Assembly (NCBI GenBank): GCA_013127575.1
Contig: CP053418.1
Location: 558,001-622,000, forward strand
From: Ramlibacter terrae
GTDB lineage: Bacteria > Pseudomonadota > Gammaproteobacteria > Burkholderiales > Burkholderiaceae_C
Direction of reading: 5' to 3'
Length of the DNA stretch: 64,000 nucleotides
Below the pieces are notes generated by a model. It was given only the letters and a program-made list of their open reading frames with translations. It made no database searches and had not been told where the DNA came from. Every line of letters starts with the position of its first letter. The stretch's first letter is position 1. Positions 24,815 through 34,441 of this stretch are shown here, in pieces. The position numbers and the translations under genes were made by a program.

Positions 24815-26076
24815 ATGGAACCGCTTGTCCACAAGCTGGAGGCGCAACTCGCCGCGTTGCCGGTGAGCGTTGCGCTGGGCCTGCCGCACGGCCGGCAGGT
24901 GGGTGCACCGGACGCCGCGGTGCGGCTCGAGTTCCGGGATTGGTCCGGCCTGGCCCGCTTCGCGGCAGGGCAGATCGGCAAGATCGCCGAAGACTACGTC
25001 GAACAGCGCGTGCGCATCGACGGCCGCATGCGCGACGTGATGGCGGCGGCGGCCAACCTGCTGCCCGGCAGCCCGGTCGCGAGCGACACCGGCTGGTGGA
25101 CGCAGGTGCTGCGGCGCGCAAGGTCGCTCGCATCCCACACGCAGCAGAAGGACGCCGAGCAGATCCGGTTCCACTACGACGTCTCCGACGACTTCTATGC
25201 GCTGTGGCTCGATCCGCGCCGGGTGTACTCCTGCGCGTACTACCGCACGCCCGGGTTGACGCTGGCGCAGGCGCAGGAGGCCAAGCTCGACCACATCTGC
25301 CGCAAGCTGATGCTGGCGCGCGGCGAGCGCTTCCTCGACATCGGCGCCGGCTGGGGCGGCCTGCTGCTCTGGGCCGCCGAGAACTACGGCGTCGACGCCA
25401 CCGGCATCACGCTGTCGCGCAACCAGCACGCCTATGTCAACGCACTGATCGAGCAGAAGGGCCTGCAGGGCCGCGTGCGCATGCTGCTGCTCGACTACCG
25501 CGACCTGCCCGAGACGGAGCAGTTCGACAAGGTCGCGTCGGTGGGCATGTTCGAGCACGTGGGGCAGGCCAACATGCCGGCCTACTTCGGCAAGATCCAC
25601 CGCCTGCTCAAGCCCGGCGGGCTGGTGATGAACCACGGCATCACCGCCGGCAGCACGGAGCCGGGGCAACTCGGCGCCGGCATGGGCGACTTCATCGGCA
25701 AGTACATCTTCCCGGGCGGCGAACTGCTGCACGCGAGCCTGGTGCTGCGCGAGATGGCGACGGCGGGCCTCGAGATGGTCGACACCGAGAACCTGCGGCC
25801 GCACTACGCGCGTACGCTGTGGGCCTGGTCGGATGCACTCGAAGAACGGCTGGACGATGCGCGCCGGGTTCTAGAAGCGACCCATGGCGAAGAGGGCGCC
25901 GGGCAGGTGCTGCGCGCCTACCGGCTCTACCTCTCGGGCTGCGCCATGACCTTCGAGCAGGGCTGGGTGGCGCTGCACCAGATGCTGGCCACGCGGCCCG
26001 ACGGCGACATGCGCACGGGCTCCTTGCGGGGGCGCAGTCGGCGTATCCGTTCACCCGCGAGCACATGTATCGTTGA
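24815..26076 (+). CDS. cfa: Cyclopropane-fatty-acyl-phospholipid synthase family methyltransferase
   Basis: SAM-dependent enzyme that modifies unsaturated acyl chains of membrane phospholipids. The N-terminal part carries lipid-binding features (RDVMAAAANLL), then IRFHYDVSDDFYALWLDPRRVYSCAYY and the SAM site LDIGAGWGG. Further conserved segments are VASVGMFEHVG and GKYIFPGG. I chose ATG 24815 (MEPLVHKLEAQL); an in-frame upstream start at 24731 would overlap the promoter region. About 420 aa. A break near 26026 displaces the last 15 codons; repair gives a C-terminus ending AQSAYPFTREHMYR. Cfa-like enzymes without proven activity are common, so the exact product is uncertain. Confidence 0.88.
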
Positions 26077-26087
26077 TACTGGGGCCC

Positions 26088-26410
26088 ATGCTCTACAAGT
26101 TCAAATCCAAGGCGGCCGGCGACCTGATCATGCTGGAGCCGAACGGACGCCGGGTGCTCGAAGCGATCGGCAAGGATGCCGGGCCGAAGGGCATCATCCT
26201 GCCCGAGGACATGCCCGGCGCCATCAGCTCGCTGGAAGCGGCGATCGCCACCGAGGAACGGCAGCACCAGGCGATGATCGACGAAGCCAAGGCCAAGGGC
26301 CACGTGCCGCCGACGTTCGACCGGTGTCGCTGCGGCAGCGCGCCGTGCCTTTCCTGGACATGCTGCGCCGCTGCCAGCAGGCGGGCAAGGAAATCGTCTG
26401 GGGCGTGTGA
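26088..26410 (+). CDS. DUF1840 domain-containing protein
   Basis: Small cytoplasmic protein of about 107 aa, family DUF1840, widespread in betaproteobacteria and of unknown function. It starts [16 protein letters not shown], has the conserved [10 protein letters not shown] and [23 protein letters not shown] segments, and ends at 26410. It follows the cfa-like gene by 11 bases and is probably co-transcribed. One frame break at about 26323 is CCAGG read as CCGG; restoring the A gives [16 protein letters not shown]. Confidence 0.88.
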
Positions 26411-26418
26411 CCTTGCAG

Positions 26419-26445
26419 GGTGTGCAGGCCGCAGGCCTGCGCACC
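26419..26445. terminator. Bidirectional hairpin between convergent genes
   Basis: A 12-bp stem (26419-26430 with 26434-26445, one G-T wobble) with a three-base loop lies in the 43-base gap between the stops of the DUF1840 gene (+) and the Bug gene (-). Position and stability fit a shared terminator, although there is no T tract. Confidence 0.6.
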
Positions 26446-26453
26446 GTCCGCCC

Positions 26454-27464
26454 TCAGTCGACCTTCGCCCCGGACGCCTTCACCACCGGCTGCCACTTCT
26501 TCAGCTCGCGGTCGATCTGCTGCGCGAACTGCGCGGGCGTGTTGCCGCTGGGGATCGCGCCTTGCGCTGCCAGCCGCTCGCGCATGGCCGGCGTGGCCAG
26601 CGACTTCGCGGTTTCCTGCTGCACGCGGTTGACGATGTCCATCGGCGTGCCCGCGGGCGCCAGCAGGCCGAACCGGGGAACTCGCCTCGAAACCCTTCAG
26701 CGTCGGGCCGCCGGCCTCTTCGACCGTGGGCACGTCGGGCAGCGCCGACGAGCGCTGCGAGCTCGTCACCGCCAGCGCCTTCAGCTTGCCCGACTTGATG
26801 TGGGCCATCGCCGAGGGCAGGTTGTCGAACATCACGTCCATGTCGCCCGAGAGCAGGCTCAGCAGCGCGGGGCTGGAACCGGTGAACGGGAAGTGCGTCA
26901 TGTAGACGCCGGTCATGCTCTTGAACAGCTCGCCGGCGGGTGGATCGACGTGCCGTTGCCGCTTGAGGCCATGTTCAGCTTGCCGGGGTTGGCCTTGGCG
27001 TACTTGATGAAGTCGGCCACCGTGTTGATCCCGCGCGCCGACGCCTTCTCGGCGTTGACCACCATCACGTTCGGCACGCCGGCCACCAGCGTGACCGGCT
27101 GGAAGTCCTTCTGCGGGTCGAAGGGCATCTTGCTGTACAGCCACTTGTTGATCGACTGCGTGCCCACCGTTCCCATCAGCAGCGTGTAGCCATCGGGCGT
27201 GGCCTTGGCCACCGGTCGGCGCCGATGTTGCCGCCGGCGCCGCCCTTGTTGTCCACCACGAACGACTGGCCCATGGACTTCGTCAGTTCCTGCGCGACGG
27301 CGCGCGCCAGGATGTCGGTGGTGCCGCCCGCGGCGAAAGGCACGACGATGCGCACCGGCTTGGCCGGGTAAGCGGACTGGGCTTGCGCCAGCAGCGGCGC
27401 CGGCCGCCGGCGGCGGCCGGCCGGCCAGCAGCAGGCGGCGGGAGGGCGAGGAAAAGCGGCTCAC
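26454..27464 (-). CDS. Bug-family (TctC-like) periplasmic solute-binding protein 1
   Basis: Periplasmic binding protein of the tripartite tricarboxylate transporter/Bug family, which bind small carboxylates. Visible: an N-terminal signal (SRRLLLAG...), the first-strand motif [42 protein letters not shown], the central [25 protein letters not shown] and PTVEEAGG. No TctAB membrane genes are nearby, as is usual for orphan Bug proteins. The start is GTG at 27464 with a GGAGAC ribosome site; it overlaps the stop of the upstream small gene by four bases (GTGA). CCWGG lesions at about 26677, 26941 and 27212 break the frame, and all three repair to the conserved family sequence. Confidence 0.88.
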
Positions 27465-27838
27465 GATTGTCTCCTTTGGGGGTCTTGCACGATGGCCGGG
27501 CCTCGCGGCAGGCCTGCCCGGCGGCCACGCCGAGTGCCGCGGCGAGGGCGTTGGCGTGGCTGATGATGCCATCGTCGAAAGTGCTGCGGGCCTCGCCGAT
27601 GCGGGCGGTGAGGTGGCCCACGGTGCAGGCCGCGAGGCCTTCGCGCTGCAGCAGCGCGAGCCCGGCGACGCCGGCGCCATCGCGGCCGACGCCCGCGTCG
27701 TTGAAGACGGCGAGCAGCGGACGGGTGGCGCAGGCGAAGCGGGCCGAACTCAGCCCGCCGTGCGAGCCGGTGACGGCGAGGCAACCGGCGTCCGCCGGGC
27801 CGAGTTCGGTGACCGAATCGACGAGGCGGACCGGCAGG
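27461..27838 (-). CDS. Unrecognised small protein between two Bug genes
   Basis: About 125 aa; I do not recognise the family with certainty. The readable sequence starts near [20 protein letters not shown], then [60 protein letters not shown] and ends VQDPQRRQS. The glycine-rich S-H-G-G and F-N-D-A-G-V-G-R-D motifs suggest a soluble enzyme-like or ligand-binding fold; no signal peptide or membrane segment is seen. A CCAGG lesion near 27506 must be repaired to reach the stop at 27461, which overlaps the GTG of the next gene. The start is unresolved: no ATG or GTG lies in the right place after the upstream Bug stop, so either a rare start or another indel is involved. Confidence 0.6.
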   Translation of the reverse strand, partial: PAGPPRRFGHRTRPGGRRLPRRHRLARRAEFGPLRLRHPSAARRLQRRGRRPRWRRRRRARAAAARRPRGLHRGPPHRPHRRGPQHFRRWHHQPRQRPRRGTRRGRRAGLPRGPAIVQDPQRRQS

Positions 27839-28825
27839 TCAGTCGACGTAGACGCCGGCCGCCTTGATGACCGGGCTCCACTTGGCGATCTCGGCGGCGA
27901 CGAAGGCCTTGTGGCCGGCGGGCTCCATGCGCTGGTCGGTGACGACCACGGCGCCCGTGCCTTCCTGCTTCTTGATGAACTCGGGATCCTTCAGCGCGAC
28001 CTTCAATGCGTCGTTGAGCTTCTTGAGCACCGGCGCCGGCGTGCCCTTGGGCGCGTACAGGCCGTGGAAGATGCTGACGCTGAAGTCCTTCGCGCCCACT
28101 TCCTGCATCGTCGGCAGGTCTTTCAGGGCCGGGGTGGTCAGGCGCTTGGGCGACGTGACCGCATAGGCCTTCACCTTCTTGGCCTCGATCTGGCCGGTGG
28201 TGTTGGTGGTCTGGTCGCACATCAGGTCGATCTGGCCGCCCATCAGGTCGGTCATGGCGGGCGCGGTGCCCTTGTACGGCACGGCCGTCATTTCCACGCC
28301 CAGCGCCTGCTGGAACAGCATGCCGCACAGGTGCGAGGCGGAGCCGACGCCGGCGTTGCCCAGGTTGATCTTGCCCTTGTTGGCGTTGACCCAGCTCACC
28401 AGCTCGCGGTAGTTGTTGGCGGGCAGGGCAGGCTTGGCGATCACGGTCATCGGCACGTCGTTGACGAGCCCGACGTACTCGAAATCGCTTTCGACCTTGA
28501 ACGGGATGTTGCGGACCAGCGTGGGCATGGTGGCCATGCCGATGTGGTGCAGCAGCAGCGTGTAGCCGTCGGCGGGCGCCTTGGCGACCTTGTTGGCGCC
28601 GATCGAGCCGCCGGCGCCGGCGGCGTTGTCGACCACCACCACGGCGCCGCCGAGCGGCTTGCGCATGGCTTCGGCGAGGTCGCGGGCCACGCGGTCGGTG
28701 GGACCGCCGGCCGTGAAGGGCACCACGAGGGTGACGGTCTTGCTGCCCGGGAAGTCCCGGGCGCCGGCGCAGAGGGCGGCAACGGCCAGGGCCACGGGAA
28801 CGAGCGTCTTGAGCAGATTTTTCAT
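27839..28825 (-). CDS. Bug-family (TctC-like) periplasmic solute-binding protein 2
   Basis: Intact protein of 328 aa, the usual family length. Signal peptide MKNLLKTLVPVALAVAALCAGA, then VTLVVPFTAGGPTDRVARDLAEAM, GAGGSIGANKVAKAPADGYTLLLHH, the ligand-loop region TAVPYKGTAPAMTDLMGGQIDLMCDQ and LPTMQEVGAKDF. It starts with ATG behind a strong AAGGAGG ribosome site. Bug proteins bind carboxylates in the periplasm; the ligand here is unknown. The gene lies about 110 bases downstream of the PaaK-like ligase and immediately upstream of the unrecognised small gene and Bug protein 1, so a shared aromatic or organic acid role is plausible. Confidence 0.93.
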   Translation of the reverse strand: MKNLLKTLVPVALAVAALCAGARDFPGSKTVTLVVPFTAGGPTDRVARDLAEAMRKPLGGAVVVVDNAAGAGGSIGANKVAKAPADGYTLLLHHIGMATMPTLVRNIPFKVESDFEYVGLVNDVPMTVIAKPALPANNYRELVSWVNANKGKINLGNAGVGSASHLCGMLFQQALGVEMTAVPYKGTAPAMTDLMGGQIDLMCDQTTNTTGQIEAKKVKAYAVTSPKRLTTPALKDLPTMQEVGAKDFSVSIFHGLYAPKGTPAPVLKKLNDALKVALKDPEFIKKQEGTGAVVVTDQRMEPAGHKAFVAAEIAKWSPVIKAAGVYVD

Positions 28826-28935
28826 GGGGGAAGCCTCCTTGGTACAGGCCAGATCATAGGGAACCCTGCATGCCCGGCAGGGAGGGAAATACGTATCGGC
28901 TGCCCCGGGACAACCCGGAGTTTGCGCCAGCTCAA

Positions 28936-30181
28936 CTATTTGTAGCTGCGCGCGTCCTCGATCACCTTGCCGTCGTTCGGCAGGGAGCCGGGCTGGACGA
29001 CCTGCACGTCGGCGCGCAGCTTGGTGACGTCGCGCACGGCCTCGCCGATGCGCGCCGCCAGTCTTGCGGCGCGGACGACGCTTCCACCTGCAGGGTCATC
29101 CGGTCGTTGGCCATTTCGCCGCTGACCACCAGCCGTGCCTTGAGCACTTCCGGGAAGCGGCGGCTCACGTCGGCCACCTGGCTGGGGTGCACGAACATGC
29201 CGCGCACCTTGGTCGTCTGGTCGGCGCGGCCGAGCCAGCCCTTGATGCGCATGTTGGTCCGGCCGGTGGCATCGATGCCGGGCAGCACCGCCGACAGGTC
29301 GCCGGTGCCGAAGCGGATCAGCGGATAGCCCGCGTTCAGGGTGGTCACCACGACCTCGCCCACTTCCCCGTCGGCGACGGGGTCGCCGGTGCCCGGGCGC
29401 ACGATCTCGACGATCACGCCTTCGTCGACCACCATCCCCGGCGGGCGGACGTCTCATAGGCGATCAGCCCGAGGTCCGCCGTCGCATAGCTCTGGTAGAC
29501 GTCCAGGCCTCGCTCGGAGAACCAGGCGCACAGGCTCGGCGGGAACGCCTCGCCGCCGACCAGTCCCTTGCGCAGGCTGCCGATGTCGCTTTGCAGTTCG
29601 ATGGCTTTCTCGACCAGGATGCGGAGGAAGCTGGGCGTGCCCATGTAGGCCTGCGGCCGCAGTTCGGCGATGGCCTGCAGCTGCTGCTCGGTCTGGCCGA
29701 CGCCGGCCGGGAACACGGTGCAACCCACCGCGTGCGCGCCCGACTCCATGATGAAGGCGCCGGGCGTCATGTGGTAGCTGAAGCTGTTGTGCACCAGGTC
29801 GCCGCTGCGGAAGCCGGCGGCGAACAGGGCGCGGCCGGCGCGCCAGTAGTCGCGCGTGCTGCCCTCGGGTTCGTAGATGGGGCCGGGCGACGCGAAGATG
29901 CGCGGCATGGCCGGACCGCGCACGAGGGTGGAGAAGCCGCCGAACGGGTCGGCCGCGCGACCGGCCTTCTGCAGGTCCAGCAGTTCGTGCTTGCGCGTGA
30001 CCGGCAGCTTCGCCGGGGCTTCGCGCGAGCGCACGCCGGCCGCGCTGACACCTGCGAGGATGGTGGCGTAGGCCGCCGAGGCCTGCTGCGCGTGGCCCCA
30101 CCGGGCCGGCAGCGAGGCGAACAGCTGCTCCTCGCGTTCCCGCGGATCGCGCGTTTCCAGCGTGTCGAAATGGTCGCTCAT
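28936..30181 (-). CDS. PaaK-like aryl-CoA ligase (phenylacetate-CoA ligase family)
   Basis: AMP-forming ligase of the PaaK branch, about 415 aa. Visible: YEPEGSTRDYWRAGRALFAAGFRSGD, the binding segment HNSFSYHMTPGAFIMESGAHAVGC, YMGTPSFLRILVEKA, the adenylate motif YQSYATADLGLIAYE, and the C-terminal domain RIKGWLGRADQTTKVRGMFVHPSQVADV. It probably activates the aromatic acid imported by the neighbouring Liv transporter. It is 20 bases downstream of livF in the same operon. Two breaks are CCWGG-type: near 29453 (restores ARQGMVVDEG or ARPGMVVDEG) and near 29065 (CCTGG read as CTGG). The first AMP-forming ligase in the operon is of a different subfamily. Confidence 0.88.
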
Positions 30182-30201
30182 GTCGTTCCCGTCGTTCGTC
30201 G

Positions 30202-31005
30202 TCAGGCCAGCCAGCGTTTGCGCCGCTTGTAGCTCTTGATGTCGCGGAAGCTCTTGCGCTCGCCCCCGCCGACGCCGAGGTAGAACTCCTTGACGTCTTC
30301 GTTGTTCGCCAGGTCGGCGGCCGCGCCGTCCATCACGATGCGGCCGCTCTCCATGATGTAGCCGTAGTCGGAATACTTCAGCGCCATGTTGGTGTTCTGC
30401 TCCGCCAGCAGGAAGGTCACGCCTTCCTTGGCGTTGAGGTCCTTCACGATCTCGAACACCTCCTCGACGATCTGCGGGGCGAGCCCCATCGAGGGCTCGT
30501 CGAGCAGCACCATGCTCGGGCTCGCCATCAGCGCGCGGCCGATGGCGCACATCTGCTGCTCGCCGCCCGAGGTGTAGGCCGCCTGCGAAGTGCGGCGCGT
30601 CTTCAGCCGCGGGAAGTACGCGTAGACCTTCTCGAGGTTGGCCGCGACTTCCGCCTTGCTGCGGCGCGTGTAGGCGCCGGTCAGCAGGTTCTCCTCGATG
30701 GTGAGGTGGGCGAAGCAGTGCCGGCCCTCCATCACCTGCACCACGCCGCGCTGCACGAGTTCCGCGGGCGTCAGGTTCTCGATGCGCTCGCCGCGCAGCT
30801 CGATCGACCCCTTGGTGACCGCGCCGCGCTCGCCGCGCAACAGGTTGGACACGGCGCGCAGCGTGGTGGTCTTGCCGGCGCCGTTGCCGCCCAGCAGGGC
30901 GACGATCCTCCCTTGCGGCACGTGGAGCGAAACGCCTTTCAGCACGAGGATCACATGGTTGTAGATGACCTCGATGCCGTTGACGCTGAGGATCGGCGTG
31001 TCCAT
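30202..31005 (-). CDS. livF: Branched-chain amino acid-type ABC transporter ATP-binding protein LivF
   Basis: One of two ATPases of a Liv-type importer, at the cytoplasmic face of the membrane. Intact, 267 aa. Walker A GGNGAGKTT, signature region TSGGEQQMCAIGRALM, Walker B MVLLDEPSMGLAP and the switch histidine position (here LLAEQNTNMAL, Q in place of H as usual for LivF). The C-terminus is longer than E. coli LivF and ends SFRDIKSYKRRKRWLA. It sits between the binding protein and the PaaK-like ligase. The substrate is more likely an aromatic or other carboxylic acid than leucine, given two CoA ligases in the operon (inference). Confidence 0.93.
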   Translation of the reverse strand: MDTPILSVNGIEVIYNHVILVLKGVSLHVPQGRIVALLGGNGAGKTTTLRAVSNLLRGERGAVTKGSIELRGERIENLTPAELVQRGVVQVMEGRHCFAHLTIEENLLTGAYTRRSKAEVAANLEKVYAYFPRLKTRRTSQAAYTSGGEQQMCAIGRALMASPSMVLLDEPSMGLAPQIVEEVFEIVKDLNAKEGVTFLLAEQNTNMALKYSDYGYIMESGRIVMDGAAADLANNEDVKEFYLGVGGGERKSFRDIKSYKRRKRWLA

Positions 31006-31013
31006 GGAACGGT

Positions 31014-32329
31014 CAGGCGGCAGTCGTTCGCGGCGCGGCGCTGCATCTTCTTGTCGCCCGGTACTTCTCGGCGCCCGACTTCACCATCGGCTTGATGATC
31101 TGTTCGTCGGCCTGGTACCAGTCGCTGCTGAAGTTCCACTTGCTGCCGTCCCGGTGTGCACGCGCGCCCGGTGGAGCCCATGTGGTCGTTGCAGCTGGTC
31201 GACAGCGGGCGCATCAGGCCCGTGAAGCCGAGCGCGTCGAGCCGCTTCTGGTCCAGCGCCGGGTTCTCCAGGCCCCAGCGCACCTGCTCGCCGGTGAGCA
31301 CCTTGCCCTTGCCGAAGCGTTCCTGCGCGCGGCGCACGGCTTCCACGCCGAGCATCTGGATGATCACGCCGCGGGTGTAGAGCACCGAGCCCACTTCGTC
31401 CTTCGGACCGGTGCCCGGCCCTTGCCGTGCACGTGCTGCAGGATGTCCTGCATCACCTTGGCCTGCGTGCCGTAGCCATTGAGCGCCAGCGCGTTGTAGC
31501 CCTTGGCGCCTTCGCCCACGTCCTTCACGTCCGGTTCCGCGCCCGACCACCACACGCCGTACATCTTGTCGCGCGGGTAGCCGGTGGCCTGTGCTTCCTT
31601 CAGCGCGGTGGAGTTCATCACGCCCCAGCCCCACAGCATCACGAAGTCGGGACGCTGCTGGCGCACCTGCAGCCAGGCCGCCTTCTGTTCGACGCCGGGC
31701 GCCGTCACCGGGATCAGGCTCAGCTGGAAGCCGTGCATGCGCGCGCGCTCTTCGAGCAGCGGGATCGGTTCCTTGCCGAACGGCGAGTCGTGGTAGACCA
31801 GCGCGATCTTCTTGCCCTTGAGCTTGTCGTAGCCGCCTTCCTTCTTGGCCGGGTGCTGCACCAGGATGTCGGCGCCGGTCCAGTAGCTCCCCATCAGCGG
31901 GAAGTTCCACTTGAAGGCGTTGCCGTCCTGCGCCACCGACAGGCCGTAGCCCGGGGTGATCAGCGGGACCTTGTCGTTGGGCACCTTCTCGGTGAGCGCG
32001 AAGGTGATGCCGGTGGCCTGCGGGTCGAACAGCGTCACGCCCGGACGGCCCTTGAGGCGCTCGTAGCATTCCACGCCGCGGTCGGTGGCGTACCCGGTCT
32101 CGCATTCCTCGAACGTGAGCTTCACGCCGTTGATGCCGCCGTCGCGGGCGTTGATCAGCTTGAGGTAGTCCTGCTTGCCGTTGGCCCACGGCGTGCCGTT
32201 CGGCGCGTAGGGCCCGGTGCGGTAGGACAGCAGGGGGAAGAACTGCTCCTTGGCACGGGCCAGCGCGGCGCTGCTGCCGACGGCCGCGACACCGAACGCT
32301 GCGGTGAGAAGGATGGAACGCAATTTCAT
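31014..32329 (-). CDS. Liv-type ABC transporter substrate-binding protein
   Basis: Periplasmic type I binding protein (Peripla_BP_6) of the operon. Signal peptide MKLRSILLTAAFGVAAVGSSAALA, then FFPLLSYRTGPYAPNGTPWANG, GVKLTFEECETGYATDRGVECYERLK, KIALVYHDSPFGKEPIPLLEE and MLWGWGVMNSTALKEAQATGYP. The mature protein resembles the long LivK-like proteins found next to CoA ligases in Burkholderiales rather than classical LivK. CCWGG lesions at about 31418, 31165 and 31072, plus a missing G near 31174, disrupt the C-terminal third; repair gives HMGSTGARVHTWDGSKWNF. The exact C-terminus and stop are uncertain (31005-31014). Confidence 0.87.
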
Positions 32330-32349
32330 GGATGTCTCCCTGGTGAAAA

Positions 32350-33425
32350 TCAATGCGGGAACGGCCAGAGGCGCAGCTTCTGCTTGCCGGTGGACCACAG
32401 GCGCGCCAGCCCGTGCGGCTCGACGATGAGGAACCAGACGATCAGGGCGCCGAAGATCATCAGCTCGGCATGCGAGATGCCGGCGGTGCCGATGGTGAGG
32501 CCGAGGGCCGATGCGATGACCGGCAGCGCCTGGCTCAGGAAGATGGGCAGCACCACGATGAAGGCGGCGCCGAAGAAGCCGCCCATGATGGAGCCGAGGC
32601 CGCCGATGATCACCATGAACAGCAGCCGGAAAGAGATGTCGACCGAGAACGCCGCCGGCTCCCATGCGCCGAGATAGACGAAGGCCCACAGCGCGCCGGC
32701 CATGCCGACGATGAACGAGCTGACGGCGAAGGCGCTCAGCTTCGCGTACATGGGCCGGATGCCGATCACGGCCGCCGCCACGTCCATGTCGCGGATCGCC
32801 ATCCATTCGCGGCCGATCGCGCTGCGCACGAGGTTCTTGGCCAGCAGCGCGGTCACCACCAGAACACCAGGCAGAACCAGTACTTGCTGACCGCGCTCTC
32901 GATCGGCAGGCCGAACACCTGCAGCCCGTTGACGGAGATCGAGCCGGACGGCGAGTCGTTGGTCAGCCACTTGATGCGCAGGAACATCCAGTCGGAGAAG
33001 AACTGCGCCGCGAGCGTGGCGACGGCGAGGTACAGCCCCTTCACGCGCAGGCTCGGCAAACCGAACAGGATGCCGAACGCCGTGGCGCACAGCCCGCCGA
33101 GCAAGATGGCGGGCACCAGCGGCATGTCGGGCACGCGCACGAAGAAGTTGTAGGCGCCGTAGGCACCGACGGCCATGAAGGCGCCGGAGCCGAGCGAGAT
33201 CTGGCCGCAGTAGCCCACCGGGATGTTCACGCCCAGCGCCGCCAGCGACATGATCAGGAACGGGATCAGGATCGCGCGGAACAGGTAGTCGCTGGCCAGC
33301 ATCGGCACCAGCAGGAAGGCCGCGGCGATCAGCAGGCCGATCGCCCAGCGGTCCTGCAGGATCGGGAAGATCTGCTGGTCGGCGCGGTAGCTGGTCTTGA
33401 AGTGGCCGTTTTCGCGGTAAAGCAT
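32350..33425 (-). CDS. livM: Liv-type ABC transporter permease LivM
   Basis: Integral membrane permease with about ten helices, about 358 aa. The family core IPVGYCGQISLGSGAFMAVGAYGAYN is clear, as are LPSLRVKGLYLAVATLAAQFF and the coupling region AIGREWMAIRDMDVAAAVIGI. It lies 12 bases downstream of livH and 20 bases upstream of the binding-protein gene. The frame breaks once near 32860, where CCTGG appears as CTGG; repair gives YWFCLVFLVVVTALLAKNLV, which continues the membrane helix into the conserved second half. Confidence 0.91.
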
Positions 33426-33437
33426 TTGCGTCAGACC

Positions 33438-34365
33438 TCAGACACGATCGATGATCTTTTCGCCGAACAGCCCTTGCGGCCGGATCAGCAGGAAGCCCGG
33501 GGCGAGCACGTACGCGAACCAGATCTCGATGCCGCCGCCCACCAGCGGGCCGATGTAGACCTCGCTCAGCTTCTCGCCGACGCCGATGATCAGGCCGCCG
33601 ATGATGGCGCCCGGCACCGAGGTGAGGCCGCCGAGGATCACCACCGGCAACGCGCGCAGTGCGACGGTGGCCAGCGAAAACTGCACGCCCAGCTTGCTGC
33701 CCCAGATCATCCCGGCGACCAGCGCCACGACGCCGGCCACGCACCACACGATCACCCAGATGCGGTTCAGCGGGATGCCGACCGACTGCGCCGCACGGTG
33801 GTCGTCGGCCACCGCGCGCAGCGCCCGTCCGGTGGACGTCTTCTGGAAGAACACGCTGAGGATCACGACCATCACGGCGGCGATGGCGGCGGCGATCACG
33901 TCTTCCTTGTTGATCAGGATGCCGCCCTCGAACACGGCGTCGAGCGCGATCACCGGGTCCTTCGGCATGCCGATGTCGATCTTGTAGATCGTGCTGCCGA
34001 ACAGCGTCTGGCCGAGGCCTTCGAGAAAGTAGGTGATGCCCAGCGTCGCCATCAGCAGCGTCGCGCCTTCCTGATTGACCCGGTGCCGCAGCACGGTATT
34101 CGATCAGCCAGGCCACCGCGAACATGATCAGGCCGGCGACCGGGAAGGCAGCGACGTTGGCGAAGATGGGGCTCGTGATCCCGGTCCAGCCGGGGATCCA
34201 CTCCGCGAAGCGCGCCATGGCCAGCGCCGCGAACAGCACCATCGCGCCCTGCGCGAAGTTGAAGACGCCGGAGGCCTTGAAGATCAGCACGAAGCCGAGC
34301 GCCACCAGCGAATAGAGCATGCCGGCCATCAGGCCGCCGAGCAGGGTTTCGAGGAAAAAGCCCAT
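33438..34365 (-). CDS. livH: Liv-type ABC transporter permease LivH
   Basis: First membrane subunit of the importer, about 309 aa. It starts MGFFLETLLGGLMAGMLYSLVALG, with the typical FKASGVFNFAQGAMVLFAAL and GIPLNRIWVIVWCVAGVVALVAG. The EAA-like coupling loop is TGRALRAVADDHRAAQSVGI. A frame break near 34093 is CCTGG reduced to CCG; restoring it gives AWLIEYLVLRHRVNQEGATLLMATLG. A 77-base gap holding a multi-hairpin element separates it from livG. Confidence 0.9.
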
Positions 34366-34375
34366 TACAAATCCT

Positions 34376-34431
34376 TGTCATTGCGGGCTTGACCCGCAAT
34401 CCATGGATCCCGGGTCGAGCCCGGGATGACA
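34376..34431. repeat. Compound palindrome between livG and livH
   Basis: Three nested symmetric parts: stem 34381-34387 with 34393-34399; the perfect palindrome ATCCATGGAT; and stem ATCCCGGG with CCCGGGAT around a five-base loop. The ends TGTCAT and ATGACA pair with each other, so the whole 56-base unit can fold as a cruciform. It looks like a dispersed REP-class element; only one copy is in this window. Confidence 0.8.
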
Positions 34432-34441
34432 GCCTCGGCGT

